DNA of 64,000 nt from Opisthocomus hoazin (GCF_030867145.1 NC_134416.1:94527183-94591182); one strand, 5' to 3'; shown: positions 12,561-27,136, counted from the stretch's first letter. Translations and numbers: made by a program. Notes: a model not told the origin generated them from the sequence alone.

Positions 12561-14534
12561 TTCAAACTAAGCTGTCTCCTCACCAATCTACTGCAAATAT
12601 GGCGCCAGGAGTGGACATCTCCCCACCAAACAAGGTACTCCTCTGGTGGAAGTTGGAGCAAGCAACTATATCCCAAGGCTTCTCTCCCAGACAGACATAA
12701 AAGAAAGGAGCTTTAAAGCTTCCTAAATTCCCTGGGAGAAACATCTGAAGTCTGATGTTTTGGCAAAACCCCCTCTCAAGAGCTGAATTCTCTTGTCTCT
12801 TTCCCAGAAGCATGTCTGCCGGTGTGGCTGTTGCTGCATCTGCAAGGTGATACTGTTGAGGTGCAGAGGCAAGAAATCAAGACTGGTCTGGAAAAATACA
12901 ATGCATGGAAACTGGACCCAAGTGACGCTAGGGGGTGATATTAAACTAAGGAAAAGCACATTAATTGTATACATTCATTTTGCTGCTTTGAAATTCAGTT
13001 CCACAGAAGTGATCTGTTAACTCTAAGCCCTTATCAGCTGAGGATCTCCCAGGGTCTGAGCTTCAGCTTTCTCTGTCACTGTGGTCCAACGATCCACCTC
13101 TGGTATGAGATGAGACTAAGTAAATACCTAGATACATGGATGGCTGAGGACCTGGGGCAAAAGTGAATCAGGAAGAGACATGCAAATATGCAGACAGAAT
13201 CAAAACAGGCAGAAAAACCTCCGTACCCTGGTGAGACATTATTGGATGGACACATGGGGTGGGGAGTATGGATTTCGCCATCAACCACTCTGCTACCACT
13301 CTTCTGCCTCCACAGAAAAAGGAGGCAAGACAGTCTTTGGCTGTGTTCAAGCTGCCCCGGATCCCTGCTAGCCTGAGTTTACCTACATGCTATCCTGCCC
13401 TGCAGGAGCTATAGGACCTGTCTACTGCTGTGGTCCCTGGAGATTTTTCAATTTGCATAGTCTGTCCAAGGAACTGCCCTCTGACGGATGATCTGCAGGC
13501 ATGACACAGGTTATAGGATGCCTAGCCGTGCGTCATCCCTAGAGGAGCTCAGATGCAGTTTAAGTCTTCCAGAGAGGAGATTTCATCAGCCTCTGTGACC
13601 ATGTGAAAACTGAGGCTTCACTCGTGGGAGGTTCAGAGTCCTCCCCATCAGAGAGTCGGAGTGAGCTGCTGGTACTGAGACATTAGCAGGGATTGTTCCA
13701 GAGATGAAAGGAACTGATCCTCCAGATAAGCCCTTTCTTCCTCTCCTTTATATCCTGTCATAACTGGTGGCTCCACCAGTTCTCAGCAACCTCATGTACA
13801 TGGTAAACCATTACCACACCTTGTGGAGAGGCTTTTCTCTTCTAGTCCTCAGTTTCAAATCACAGAACCAGGCAGAAAGGATATGTCCAGGATAAACATG
13901 TCCATCCTGTTGTGTCCTGAAACATTCATGTTGTCATCTTGTTTGTGTTATCGTGCAATGGAAGGTTCTTCTGCAATGTTTTTTTCCTTACCAGAAAGCT
14001 CAGATATTATCTTTTCAAAGAAGTCTGTAGTTTTGGCTCCTTGAGTTGGACAGCCCAAGTCTGAGGATCAAAGCTGCCAGCAAGTCACAGTGCACACTAG
14101 AAGTGAAGACAGCAAACAGTGCTAGCATTTCTCAAATTCATGCTTGCATTTTTCCCAGCTGGTCCCCAAAACTGTGCTAACAGGTAAAGATCTAAACATG
14201 AGAGGTGTCATGTGAAGCAGTAACATGTTGTTATTTCTGATATATGGCAGTGCAAACAGAAATCTGTGAAAGGATGCAGGCCAGTAGATGTGGACATACC
14301 AAGATGCTAAACTAAAATGTATTAGTCAACCCACGCAAAACAGGGAACAGAAGAAGAGATTTTGGCCTTGAATCACATCTTGTTCTTTTGTATCTCCATC
14401 AATCATTAGTAACTCCACCAACTACAACGGAATCGCTTCAATTTGAAGCTTATTTTGGCTGAAATTGCACTTATATTCCAAAGGAGAGAAGTTCAGAATT
14501 ATTCCAAGAAAATTATGTGCAGACTGAACAGAAA

Positions 14535-14745
14535 CCTAGAAGAATAATAATAAAATAAAAGAAGAACAGTAGAATAGAATAAAATAAAATAAATAATAAT
14601 AATAAAACAAAAAAACCACAAACAAAAAAACCCACAACCAACCAAAAATAGTAAGAACTTGAATCTACAGTTCACTTTTTAAAGTATTTTATTTCCTGGA
14701 CACTTCTAAAGATATTTTTTTTAAAAAAAAAAAAAGGGGTGGGCG
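14535..14745. repeat. A-rich low-complexity tract
   Basis: AATAAT and AAATA runs (14545-14605) are followed by A-rich sequence with C islands and an A-run near 14715-14735. No element could be assigned; it may include the tail of a decayed retroposon. Confidence 0.75.
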
Positions 14746-15740
14746 TTTTCCACAGACTTTGTAAAAACAAAAATACCAGTAATTTTTGGAGGAACTCCAA
14801 ATACCCAAAGTGATTGTGTGTCATTGCCCAACAATCTAGTTTCCTGAGATAAGTGACATTGCTGCTCTTTACCATTGTGCATGTTTAGCTCAGTACCAGC
14901 TCACTTCTGCTGAAAAACCTCGCAGCACAGCTGAGCTAGCAAAGATCATGGGCTTGCACTACAGGAAACTGGTCTTCCCATTTGGACACATCTACAGAAG
15001 TTCACTTAAGTCGTCACTATCAGCATCAGTCTTTTGCTCAGATGAAATTCAGAGTGCTTTTCTGCACAGCCACTGATCCAGACTTGTGAACATGGGCAGC
15101 AGTCAGTGATAAAACCAGGAGATTAAGTAGATATTTTCCTCCATTAGGAAAGACGCAGATCAAATATTCTTCCATACTGGCCACATAAACACTTTAAAAA
15201 TTGTCCATCTCTTGGGGTCTTTGCGCTACACCCGCTATTGCTTCAGAGGAGGAAACAGCTCAGGTATTTGTCATGATCTGGCTGGAGCATAATTAAGCGC
15301 CTCTGTGTAATGCTGCCCAGTGGTGCTCAGCCACAGCTTGGAAGTCTGAAAGCTCTCCAGCTACGCATTATTTTCTTTTGGTGATCTCATGTTTAAAGCA
15401 TCATTTCCTCAGTCTTCAGCTCTCCCGCAGGATCAGTAAATTCCACATTCAAAGAAGATTTTAATTCCTTGGTGAGTGACAAGCAGGAGTGGCGATTTGA
15501 GTCCTGATCCCTCTCTTCAGTGGTGAATGGAGCATCTTGTCATTAGTACATCAGACAGATAGTTTCAAAATTATCCTGGGAATAGCAAACACCAGTAATC
15601 TGAGCCAGCTGGAAAACAACAAGACTTGGGACAGTGCCTTCTCCAACCCATCAGCCTGCAGAGGTTTTTGGTGAGCCCTCCCTGCCTCCCTCCTACTGGT
15701 ATAGCATGATACAGTGCAGACTTCTTTCTTTTCCTTTCAT

Positions 15741-15781
15741 TTCCAGCTCTTTTCCTTCCTCTTCCAGCTCTTTTCCTTCCT
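15741..15781. repeat. two tandem 21-bp pyrimidine-rich units
   Basis: TTCCAGCTCTTTTCCTTCCT occurs twice in a row with a 21-bp period inside a pyrimidine-rich tract. Confidence 0.8.
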
Positions 15782-18700
15782 CCAGACTCACCATTCCCAA
15801 ATTTGCCTGGAGGGAAGAAGGAATTAATATTTAAATCTTGTTCCATTTTATTAATTCCTGTTCTATTTCCTTCTCCTTTGAATTGCTTTCCAGTTCCTTG
15901 TCTTTCTGCTGAAACATCCTGACGTGTCCATCGTCAACCCCCTTTGCATGTACCACTTGGCACCAGCCCAGCAGAACAAGTACATTTGGGGAGGCAGTGA
16001 GATTAGGGCTCAGCAAGGGAAGGGGGTGGGGGAGATCCCAGAAGAATCCCAGATGCCCATTTTTCCCCAAGTTGTTTTTGCCTTACTGGGGATTAACTTC
16101 GACCCTCTCACCAACTCCACTGTCTACTTCCTGTCATTATCCTGGGTCCAGCAGTTCCTGGGAATTTAACTTTGCACTTTGGCATAATATCTACAAATCA
16201 CCCAGCAACAGCCATGGAGCAACACAAGGCCACCTGTCCCTTACAGTGCCATTGCTTGCAGTCTGATGGAGAAAGGCTTAGTGACAGCGAGGAGATTTTA
16301 TCTCCTCAAATCTCTAGGGGACCTGGAAATAGAAATGTTCTCTGCCTTACCTCTCCAGCCCTGACCGCTGCCTCTCCTTTGAAGCAGGTCTCCCTTTAGC
16401 TCTCTCCACAGAGGGGCTCTACCTCCACTTAGTGCTGCTGGCTTTTTGCTGCTCTCCAACCGAGGTACCTCTGCTAACGTTATCTAGTGTTCAGCCAGAG
16501 ATGATTTGTGACCCACTGAGTCACGGAGATCGAGGCGAGGCACAGGATACCCATGAGTTTCAGGAAACACCATCGCTGCCAGTGTCTTCTCCCACCCGGA
16601 CCCCCCACTTCAGCCTATCCTGCCTGACCATCTGCCTCCTACACTTTTCACTTGCCTGTTTGTTTTTTCACCCCTCTGTCCTCACAGATAGACAAGACTT
16701 CTTCAACAGATCCTTGGCAAGCAAAAAAAATCTGCATAGGTAAGATGTATATGGACTAGTGAAGGTGGTCTTCAAGGGTCAGCCTCAGGTCTCTTTTTCT
16801 CTCGTTCACAGTGTCTCTTTTCCTTCTCTTCAAGGTCCTTGAACCTTCTACTTTCCCCACACCTCTGATTTTCAGCAACCAGCACCACTCTCTGCTCTCT
16901 TCAGTGCCTGCCTCCCACACCTTTCCCTTTCACAGCTAGCCGTGTGCTCCCTCTTCATCCCACCTGGTAATTCTTCACTCTTTGCCTGTTGCAGTTTAAT
17001 CAAAGACTCCTGCTTCCTCCTTCTTCCCTGCCCTACCAGACAGACCTTAAAGCTGTGCCATCTCTTCCTGTTCCGTGGTCTCTGCTGCTCTGCCTGAGTC
17101 ACTTGCCATAGGGAGCTGCTTGCAGACATTTAGTCTGCAAAAGGAGAGAAAAGTGCAAGAGTAAGGTATTATACAGACAGATGTTTAGGGCTGGGCCTCA
17201 GCAATATTTTGCAGATGCAAAAAAGACAGAATTTTATGCACCCTATCTGCATTGCCAACCACTATAGTATAAGCCCAGTCCCACTTGGAAGCCCTTTGGG
17301 TGTAAATAATGATTTCAATCTGACATAACCTGCTAAGATTGTGTAAGCAAAGTGCCTTGCTGGCAGGGCTGCGCAGCTTTAGCCTGGCTCAGGCTGCGAG
17401 TGGAGAAAGTTCACGGCTGCTTGCAACAGCTTTGACAAAGCCAAACACAACAGCTTTGCTCTCTGCCTTGGCATTACACATCAAAGCAGCATGAGAAGAA
17501 TGTGGGCTGGAAATGAGCAGCAAGAAATAACAATGCTGCAGGGCATTGTTACTTTCATTTTTCTGGCTTCAAGCAATTTTAATGATGTGATTTTATAGTT
17601 ACATTAGCAAAGAGGGTTCCATCATTTAATTTATTTAATTTTTCTTCCACTATTTATTATATTCCACTATAAAGAGAGAACATTTCTCTGGTTATCACAT
17701 CTGAAAATACAGCTGTGATATACATCATGTATGCATCAGGAATACACCTGAGCAAGAGCTGAGCTCTACTTTACCCTGCTCTGCGGAGCCAGAATTTTCC
17801 CCCATAGTGGATAACAGACACAAGTCAGCCTGCCCCTCTAATTTTGACCCAGGTTATCTGTGTCTCTCAGAAAGAAAAAATCTGCATGAAGTTGGAGTTA
17901 AAGCAGCTAGGTGAGCAAAACAGGGAAACCTTGGATAATGGCAAGCACTCATTCTGTTCAAACCATCTGAGGGGATCCCCTTACCTCGGGCTCCTAACCT
18001 CCACTGAGCTGCTACCTGCTGCATGCAGCTACTCGCAGCAACAGTCCCACTGCGGGGAGAGCTGCAGCAGCTCACTGCTCCCTGAAGCAACATCATGGAG
18101 TGTTTGCAAGTATACACAGCTACATGCCAGCTACACCTCTCCCCTGCATCTCTTTCCTGTTGCAAACACCAGTGCTTAAAAATTACCTTCAGCTTTTTTG
18201 CTCAGAGGAGTCAGAGGAAATGTTTTCTCTCACCTTGTTGTTTTACTGAAGAAGATGGGGTTTTTACTTGCCATTAGACACCCATCTGAAGTATCTTGGC
18301 AACTTTCTTAATCTTCTAAGGATTCTGGGAAAAAAAGAAAGAACCTTAAAGAAATCGTCAACACTCTGTAAGCTCAGCACCTGGAAGAAAAAATAAAGAA
18401 CATTTTAATAGTGCAATTGGAATAATTTGCAATCCCCTTAACAAATAACTTTATCATAGTTTTGGTGAAGTTCCTGGCAAACTACCAGCCCAGATGCAAA
18501 ATTCCTCACCAGCTCTTGACATAGCAGTGGCGGGAAGCAAATGTGTTGCCACAGGTGCCACCATCTGCTCCACGGTCTGAAAGGGGAACTTTGTTTTGGA
18601 GTTTTATTAGTCCATTCCACTCCCTGCTTTCTGAAATTCAGCATTCTGTTTTTTGCTGGACTTTGATTTACTTCAGTGCCAGAGATAAAAAACAGGCAAA

Positions 18701-20145
18701 TAAGTAAAATGTGCTGAGGGAGGCTTCTGAAAGCATAAAGAGGAGGCAGGCACCAAACTCCATCACTCTGCCCGTGGGAGCTCTGCAACTAAGCACTCTC
18801 TGTGAGCCTACATTTATTTTTTTCTTATCTTAAATAAAAAGAAGCTAGATTGTTTTGTGTCCCTTTGACAAACCCGCTTCCCTGAAAAACGGTCCCCTCA
18901 CTACGCCTTTCTAGAGGCTAAGCTACCACTCACTGTCTGTGGTGAAACTCATTGAACTGCCATTAGCTAAAGGAACGAAGTCTAGTTTGATTAAAACCTG
19001 TGCTAGGTAGGCAACCACAGTCTTAAATAACAAGCTTAGTGTGCCTGTGGATGTGGCCAAAATGAGTTACAACAAGGCCCTCAGGTGGGCTGGAGCTGAG
19101 TCTATGGGTGTAGTCACTGCTACCACGTTTTACATCAATTCCCCAATTTCCATAAAGTTCAGCTTCTGGTCAGTTCTCAGCACAGCAATCACGCAGCTCC
19201 CTCCCTAGGGCCTCCTCTGAAGAAGGTAAAGTCAAAAAACCCCTCCAAGACCTAGCAGAAGACTTCCTTGGAGCCAGAGGTTGCAGCTGACTCACGCCAG
19301 TGCAGCTGAGGAAGGAGAACTGCTCCTCACACTACTACAGACAGCACTGTGCAGAGAGACAGATTTTTAAAGCAAGTGCACAGTCTTTTATAATCTAGCA
19401 TAAAGCATAGATGCCATCCTGCCTTGCAGGCCAGAAGATATTAGACATTTTATACTGATTAAGTTCACATAATTTTATAGGAATATTGGCACTGCTATGT
19501 GTGTGTGTGTAGTAGGGGAGTGCTTTTCTTTGCCCTTGCTGACTATGGCCTGCACACTGAACGCTCATTCTGATTTGGAGTTTAGGAGTCAAAAAAGCTG
19601 AGAAAAATTACTCAGATGAAATACTAACTACCCATTTTAGACACCACTTTAAAAAAAAAAAAAAAAGAATAAATGCTATCTTGACAGAGAGGAATGCAGA
19701 AAATGGAGTAGAGTCAAAGAGTCATCAAGCTGATTGATTAAAATTTGTTGCCATAAAGATTAAACTGAAACCCCATGAAAGAGCTCCCACTTAATGTGTA
19801 AAAAAAGTAAGCAAATGAAGAATAACTAAAAGTTAAGTCTGTGTAATATTAAACTGATTAAAGATATCAGATGCTTCCAAAATACTTGTGCCAGAGAGCA
19901 GAGATCAGGACCTGGAATTCAACTGCCAAGAAGGCAAAGGATGCAGTGGTTCATATTTAAACTATATTTTAGTATTTATTTCAGTATAAAGGACCTCATT
20001 CTTCTTGTGAAGAGAAGATAATCAGCGGCGGACTGGATACATGCACTTGTTCTTCAGAACTCTGATCTCCACCACATTCTGTTGTCCTGTCTATCTCCAG
20101 TACCTGAGGTTTTGCTCTGGGGGATCTCTTTCACTTCAGTCCACA

Positions 20146-21292
20146 CAGAATCATAGAATCACAGAATCACAGAATGTTCAGGGTTGGAAGGGACCTCTGT
20201 GGATCATCTAGTCCAACCCCCCTGCCGAAGCAGCGTCACCTACAGCAGGCTGCACAGGACCACATCCAGTTGGGTCTTGAATATCTCCAGAGAAGGAGAC
20301 TCCACAACCTCCCTGGGCAGCCTGGTCCAGGGCTCCGTCACTGTCACCCTCAGAGGGAAGAAGTTCTTCCTCATGTTCAGATGGAACTTCCTGTGCTTCA
20401 GTTTGTGCTCATTGCCCCTTGTCCTGTCACTGGGCACCACTGAAAAGAGTTTGCCCCATCCTCCTGACACCCCCCTTCAGATATTTATAAGCATTTATAA
20501 GGTCCCCTCGCAGCCTTCTCTTCTTCAGGCTGAACAAGCCCAGCTCCCTCAGCCTCTCCTTGTAGGAGAGATGCTCCAGTCCCCTCATCATTCTTGTAGC
20601 CCTCCGCTGGACTCTCTCCAGTAGCTCCTCATCTTTCTGGAAGTGGGGAGCCCAGAACTGGACACAGTACTCCAGATAGGGCCTCACTAGGGCAGAGTAG
20701 AGGGGGAGGAGAACCTCCCTCGACCTGCTGGCCACACTCCTCTTGATGCATCCCAGGATCCCATTAGCTTTCTTGGCAGACAGGGCACACTACTGGCTCA
20801 TGGTCAACCTGTCGTCCACCAGGACACCCAGGTCCCTCTCTACAGAGCTGCTCTCCAGCAGGTCCACCCCAAGCCTGTATTGATGCATGGGTTGTTCCTC
20901 CCCAGGTGCAGGACCCTGCACTTGCCCTTGTTGAACCTCGTCATGTTCCTCTCTGCCCGACCTTCCAGCCTGTCCAGGTCATGCTGAATGGCAGCGCAGC
21001 CTTCTGGTGTATCGACCACTCCTCCCAGTTTTGTGTCATCAGCAAACTTGCTGAGGGTACACTCTAACTCTTCATCCAGGTCGTTGATGAAGAAGTTAAA
21101 CAAGACTGGGCCCAGTATTGACCCCTGGGGGACACCACTAGTTACCGGCCTCCAACTAGACTCAGCGCCGCTGATGACAACCCTCTGAGTTCTGCCATTC
21201 AGCCAGTTCTCAGCCACCTCACCGACCACTCATCCAGCCCATACTTCCTGAGCTTCCCTAGGAGGATGTTATGGGAGACAGGCATCAAGGTT
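20146..21292 (-). mobile_element. CR1 LINE, 3' part with RT remnants
   Basis: The 3' end lies at 20146 with an octamer tail (ATTCTGTG/ATTCTATG on the minus strand), followed upstream by the GGTTGGAAGGGAC segment. Minus-strand frames 21229-20840 and 20735-20427 encode RT pieces: [22 protein letters not shown] (catalytic Asp pair, DNA at 21046-21035) and [13 protein letters not shown]. The frame is broken between the two pieces. The 5' part is missing, as usual for CR1. Confidence 0.9.
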
Positions 21293-23287
21293 TCCTCACA
21301 TGCAGGCCAGGAGCCTTCCTCAGTGCAACACTTTCTCAGTGACCAAAATCCCACTCAGTCTACAGAAGGTGAGAGTAGGGCTCTTTTAGGTTCTCCCTTC
21401 CATTTTTTCCATGTACCATGTGATTGCTCCCGACAGGGTCTCAGTTCCGTCAGCCCATTCCCTCTGCCCTCCTGCTCCTCTGCTTCTCAGTTGCCCCCCA
21501 TATTTCTTTCATCCATCTCACTCCTGCATCCTCTGACAACCCCCGTGCAAGCGGTTCAGGCTTTCTGTGTGCTGACCGGCCAGCCAGCAGCCTAAATAAT
21601 ACAAAGAACCGATGAATCCACACCACGCTATTTTGCTCAGTGCAGTGAGTCTGTCTCCTCTGTGCCGCCTAGATTTTCTAGCAGTGTCGAAGAACTAAAT
21701 GGAACCACGGACTTCACTGTTTTGTCAAATCTGTTTGGAATTGATCAAAGGGATCTGAAATTACTGGGAAGGAACTGAGAGAACAGCACAACACCCAGGG
21801 GAACAGAAGTGTCAGCATGAGGTCCCCTGATCAGGCCTCACACATGTCTATTATGCCTAATCCGGTGTTTTTTCTGCAGCTAATTTACCTTATATCAAGG
21901 CTGCTAAGTTTGGTAAAACTGAGCATTACAAACCTGTGTTTGTAATGTCTAACCTATATGCCTGTATGTCAGTGCTCTCTAGACACAAAGGATATTCTCA
22001 AATGCGAGTTCTGAGAATGTGTGTTTGAGGTTTTTAGTAAAGTAAATGTTAACACTGACACAATTCTGAATTTTGCATCTTAGACGCCGTATTTCAACAA
22101 AAACAAGTACATAATGATATGCAATATCTGCCCTACAGCAAGCCACTCTGAATTCTCCAAGGACAATGAATTTTGACAAAATACTCCTGTTTCACAGTCT
22201 TCCTCTGTCTCAGGAGAAATCTGGCAAAGCTTATCCCAATTCCCTGAGACATCTGTTCATTCACATAAAAAACCAAGCTGGAACAGTTTGCCAGCCAAGA
22301 TATTACCTTCCAAGAAACCAAGGCTCTTTTATTTAAGAATAATAATAATAGTTGTAGGGAGTTCAATTTCATAATCTCTGTCTGTTCTCATAGCAACCCT
22401 GATAAACTGGGCATGAATCCACAGCTGGGGATTGAATTCACACTTTACACACTATCTATCTGAAGCACATCCCCGTGTTGCTTTCATCTGGGAAGGTCTG
22501 TGCATTGTTGTCCTCCCGTTACCCCTGAGCTGCACAGGAACATGCGTCGGATGTGCCTGCACCAGTGAATGGAGGTGTCTGCAGTTCTCCCATGTGAAAC
22601 TGTTTCTCATCTCTATGCTGAGTCCATAACCATGTCAGGACTGGCAGGAAGCACAGAAGTCACTGTCTGGCCCTTCCCTCCATCTGTAGGTCACTGGGAA
22701 GCCACACAGATCCAGCCCCAGGCCAGGATCAGGGAGGGCATCATGGAACTTCTCACCTCTGACATGGAGAGACTGTGCTTACCAGCACGACTCACACCAA
22801 CAATGCCCTGCAGACCAGGAGAGGCTTTTCCTGCACTGACTAGACTGATGACGAGCAGGCTTACCTCTCCTGGAACCAAACAGCAAGGAGGTGGGGACAC
22901 GACGTGCAGTGGCCAAACCAGAGAACAACACAAATTGCTGACCGAGGGCATAAGGCAAGGAGCAAGGGAAGTTATTGCACCTTTAGCTCAGAGCTCTGCA
23001 TGAAATCTTTTTGAAAGACAGGAGAATTTTTTTTATATCAACTCAGTGTGGTGCAGGGAGAACTGTTTTCTCACAGGAGATAAACAGTGCATTGCAGGAG
23101 GAAGGGGAAGGAGTGATGTGAAGGAGGGGTTCAACATGGAGGGACGGCTGAAGAACTGCTGAGAATGTGGGACTTCAGGTGGGACCCACCTGGTAGGAGA
23201 CTCTGAAGCAAAGGCACTATGGAGTTGCAGCTCCATTGCAGACCACTTTGGGCTGGCCTGGCGTGTCCCCCAGCTGGGGGCAGCCAG
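21293..23287. other. unassigned sequence between two CR1 copies
   Basis: Only short chance frames; nothing recognised. Confidence 0.45.
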
Positions 23288-24779
23288 AGGGATGATGACT
23301 GCTGTCAAGCCACTATCCATCATATTTGAGAAGTTGTGGCAGTCCAGTGAAGTTCACACTGATTGGAAAAGGGCAAACATAACCTCCATTTTTAAAAAGG
23401 GTGAAAAGGAAGACCCGGGGAACTACAGGCCAGTCAGTCTCACCTGTGTGCCCTGCAAGATCATGGAGCAAATCCTGCTGGAAACTATGCTAAGGCACGT
23501 GCAAAATGAGAAGGTGGTTGGTGACAGCAAGCATGGCTTCACTAAGGGAAAATGTGTCTGACAAATTTGGTGGCCTTCTATGATGGGGTTACTGCATTGC
23601 TGGACAAGGGAAGAGCCTCTTATGTCATCTGCCTGGACTTGAGCAAAGCATTTGACACTGTCCTACATGACATCCTTTTCTCTAGATTGGAGAGACATGG
23701 ATTTGACAGATGGACCATTCAGAGGATAAGGAATTGGCAGGATGGTTGCACTCAAAGAGTTGCAGTCAATAGCTCAATGTCCAAGTGGCTGAACACAGAC
23801 CAGTGACAAGCAGTGTTCTTCAGGGTTCGGTATGGGGACCAGCGCTGTTTAACATCCTTGTTGGTGACATGGACAGTGGGACTGAGTGCACCCTCAGCAA
23901 GTTTGATGATGACACCAAGCTATGTGGTGCGGTAGACAAACTGGAGGGAAGGGATGCCATCCAGAGGGACCTTGACAGGCTTGAGAGGTGGGCCTGTGCA
24001 AACCTCATCAAGTTCAACAAGGCCAAGTGCAAGGTCAGGGCAATCCCAAGCACAAATACAGGCTGGGCAGAGAACAGCTTGAGAGCAGTCCTGAGGAGAA
24101 GGACTTGGGGGTGCTGGTTGACGAGAAGCTCAACATGACCCAGCAGTGTGCGCTGGCAGCCCAGAAGGACAATCGTATCCTGGGCTGCATCAAAAGCAGC
24201 GTGGCCAGCAGGTCAAGGGAGGTGATTGTGCCCTTCTGTTCTGCTCTGGTAAGGCCCCACCTGGAGTCCTGCGTCCACCTCTGGAGCCCTCAGCACAAGA
24301 AGGACATGGACCTGTTGGAGCAGGTCCAGAAGAGGGCCACAAAGATGATCCAAGGGCTGGAACACCTCTACTATGAGGACAGGCTGAGAGAGTTGGGGTT
24401 GTTCAGCCTGGAGAAGAGAAGGGTCCGGGGACACCTTACAGCAGCCTTCCAGTAGCTGAAGGAGGCCTACAAGAAAGCTGGAGAGGGACTTTTCACGAGG
24501 GCATGTAGTGATAGGACAAGGGGTAATGGATTTAAGCAGAAAGAGGATAGATTTAGATTAGATATAAGAAAGAAATTCTTCACTCTGAGGGTGATGATGC
24601 ACTGGAACAAACTGCCCAGAGAAGCTGTGGCTGCCCCCTCCCTGGAAGTGTTCAAGGCCAGGTTGGATGGGGCTTTGAGCAACCTGGTCTGGTGGAAGGT
24701 GTCCCTGCCCATGGCACAGGGTTGGAACTAGATGATCTTTATGGTCCCTTCCAATCCAAACCAATCTATGATTCCATGA
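23288..24779 (+). mobile_element. CR1 LINE, longest copy in the window, RT broken
   Basis: Plus-strand frames between 23292 and 24455 encode successive RT blocks: [51 protein letters not shown] (the usual FADD with Ala changed to Asp, DNA 23902-23913) and [13 protein letters not shown]. Stops and frameshifts separate them (near 23560, 23806 and 24138). The 3' end is at about 24779, with CTATGATTCCATGAC as a decayed octamer tail. Confidence 0.9.
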
Positions 24780-26956
24780 CTGCATGAGGGAGCTGCCAGG
24801 CATGGCTGGGAGAGGAGATCGCAAAACAGAAAGTATTGTGGGGCAATGGAAACAACTGAGGGGCTGCACCTTCAAGTGTAATTCTGTGAAAGCTGAAGGG
24901 GCTCCCTGCGCTTACATGTATTTCACTGAGGCAAAACTGGGCTGTGTTCAGTACAATATTTTAGCCACATCTATTCCCTCAGCATCACAGATGCAGGCAA
25001 GACCTCACCACATGATTACACCGAGATGGACCAAAGGACCAGAAATACAGTGATGTTCCCCTAGTCACTAGGGGTGGGCTGTGACTTACCAATCCTGACA
25101 TCTAATAAAATCACAGTAGAGAGACACCTGACAATACTAGAAGGATCTGTGGAGGTGAGGAGGTAACGTTGCCATCCAGGCTGGTTTAGATTCAACTCTG
25201 AATGAGGGGCAGGGGGTCGGGCAGCTGCCTGAGACCATGAGAGATGACAGAGGATTTGCATAGAGCTGACTGTGAAATGATGCGATGCACATTATTGGAA
25301 AAACACAAAGGAGCAACATCAGAAACTCAGCTGGTTCTGGGGCTTCTGACGAAGATAATGTGAGGGAGAAAGGAGTGAGGAACACCAGTGCTTAGTGAAA
25401 GAGACATTACTAAATGTCACATGATCCTGATGTGGAGGAAGGGGAGACGGCGTAGTAAGAGGCCACTGCAGCTGCATCCAGATGCCTATGAGTGTTTCAG
25501 AATCAAAAAGGAGGCTTACAAAGGGGGAAACATAGGCATGTGTCTGAGGACAAGAGTAAAGGAACAACACACCCCACAGAGAGGCTAAGGCAGCAGCGTA
25601 GCTTACTGATATCAAGCAACACAGAACTAGTAATAGAAGTATTTACAAATGCATCAAAAATGAGTGAAAGGCAAAAGAAAAGTGCTGGCTATTAGCAGGA
25701 AGGAGAACTAATACCAGAAAGTCCAGTAAAGACTGAAGTGTAGAGAGCTGCTGGATTCAGTCTTCACAAGAGTTAATTTCAACCATATTCTGAATAAAAT
25801 TACTTTTATAGTGGGAACGGGAGTACATGTGTATGGAGGGGGAAGAAAAATCAAAACAAAATAACTAGACGTGGACAGGTTTGAAATTCACCTCGGGGTG
25901 TTTAAGCAGCTCTGTGGGCCATAAGCCGTGGTATCTCTGACTGCACGGGCAGACATGCGATGTTGCTGGGGAAGGGAGGAGGACAGACACCGAGGCCAGC
26001 CTTGCCATGGAGGAAAGGAAAGCACTGGCAGCACTTTTAGGCTACCAGCAATGCCGGTAAGAAATGAAAACAGATTATCCAGAAGTCAGTTGATAGACAT
26101 GGAGTAGATAATAAGATGCTAAAGGAAATAATGAAGTGACAACCAACAAGAAACTCCTGCCCTCCTGAGATCTCCCCCTACTAGACCAGTCTGGAAATGG
26201 AAGCAGAGGGACTGGGAGTCTTCACCCGTATTTTCCTCCTATGCTCTGTATATGTCTGACGGTATTCTCCTGTTCCTACTTTGTTCTTTATTTCTCTTCT
26301 GAGTTTTCCTGCACTTCACACTCTCTTTGTGTCCTACCTTCTTCCCACCTGTTCACGTCCTTCTTCTCTGGTCCTGCATGTTCCTCTAGTCTCCTCACTT
26401 CAGCCATGGTTCCCAACTTTTTGCAGCCCCCTTTCATTTTGCGCACATTTCTTGCCACTGTCCTTCCTCTTCCCTCTTGCTAGCTCTGTTTTTATGAATG
26501 TTGAATAGGATATTCCATTTCTAAGAAAATGTTCCAGCCTTGCAAACCAGAACTATGTTTACTTCAAAGCTGAAAATCTCACAGCTCAACAACTCTAAAC
26601 ACGGCTTTTAGGAGAGCATTTCTCAACCATGGGCAGAGTTTCAATGATTTTTTATCATATTTACATTAATATTAAAAAGTGAAACTTGCAGATTGTAGAA
26701 AACATCCCACATGAGATTCTAATAATTTTAAGACACACAAGTTCAAATTTAAAAATCTTTTTAACATTTATAGGTTTCAGCACTTGAAAAGCCATTTCTA
26801 AGCACCTACTTAGAAAATACCTGCAAATGAGCAGTATCATTGCAAAAGACTTTTACAAAGTATTTTGATGTGTTTAAGAACATTTTAATCAATGTAGTCT
26901 GTATTATTTTCCGATTTCCTACAACAATTGATTTATTTTATGGGCATTTATTTATG
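24780..26956. other. 3' flank of copy A
   Basis: Holds the 3' UTR of CMBL copy A at its right end (extent unknown) and a pyrimidine-rich stretch at about 26.22-26.48 kb. No other gene was seen. Confidence 0.5.
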
Positions 26957-27136
26957 CTAAAGATATTTATTCAGCCAGTTGATCATATCCTTTCTTCCTT
27001 CCTCAATATAAGGCTTATCTTGAGGATTGATATCTTCTCTTTTGCGATGTACAAACCCATGCGTCTGTCCAGGGTAAATTTTAACTTCATAATCAACTTT
27101 ACAGTTTTGTTCAAGCTTCTGCTTCAGCTGGGTGAC
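26957..27136 (-). CDS. CMBL: CMBL copy A, last coding exon (catalytic His)
   Basis: 180 coding nt (59 codons and stop), acceptor TAACAG type. It carries GQTHGF with His212 and ends in the WLNKYL helix typical of the family C-terminus. Confidence 0.93.
   Translation of the reverse strand, partial: VTQLKQKLEQNCKVDYEVKIYPGQTHGFVHRKREDINPQDKPYIEEGRKDMINWLNKYL

Larger units (their letters stand above)
12561..20145. other. unassigned sequence
   Basis: Apart from the A-rich tract at 14.5-14.7 kb, small tandem repeats and an A-run near 19651-19666, I see no gene or named element. Some AT-rich parts (for example 17540-17720) could be conserved non-coding DNA, which cannot be judged from one sequence. 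Confidence 0.45.

Noticed and set aside
1-26956. Search for CCT5 or ATPSCKMT exons expected near CMBL from human synteny
   Set aside because: No exon-like matches were recognised; they may lie outside the window.
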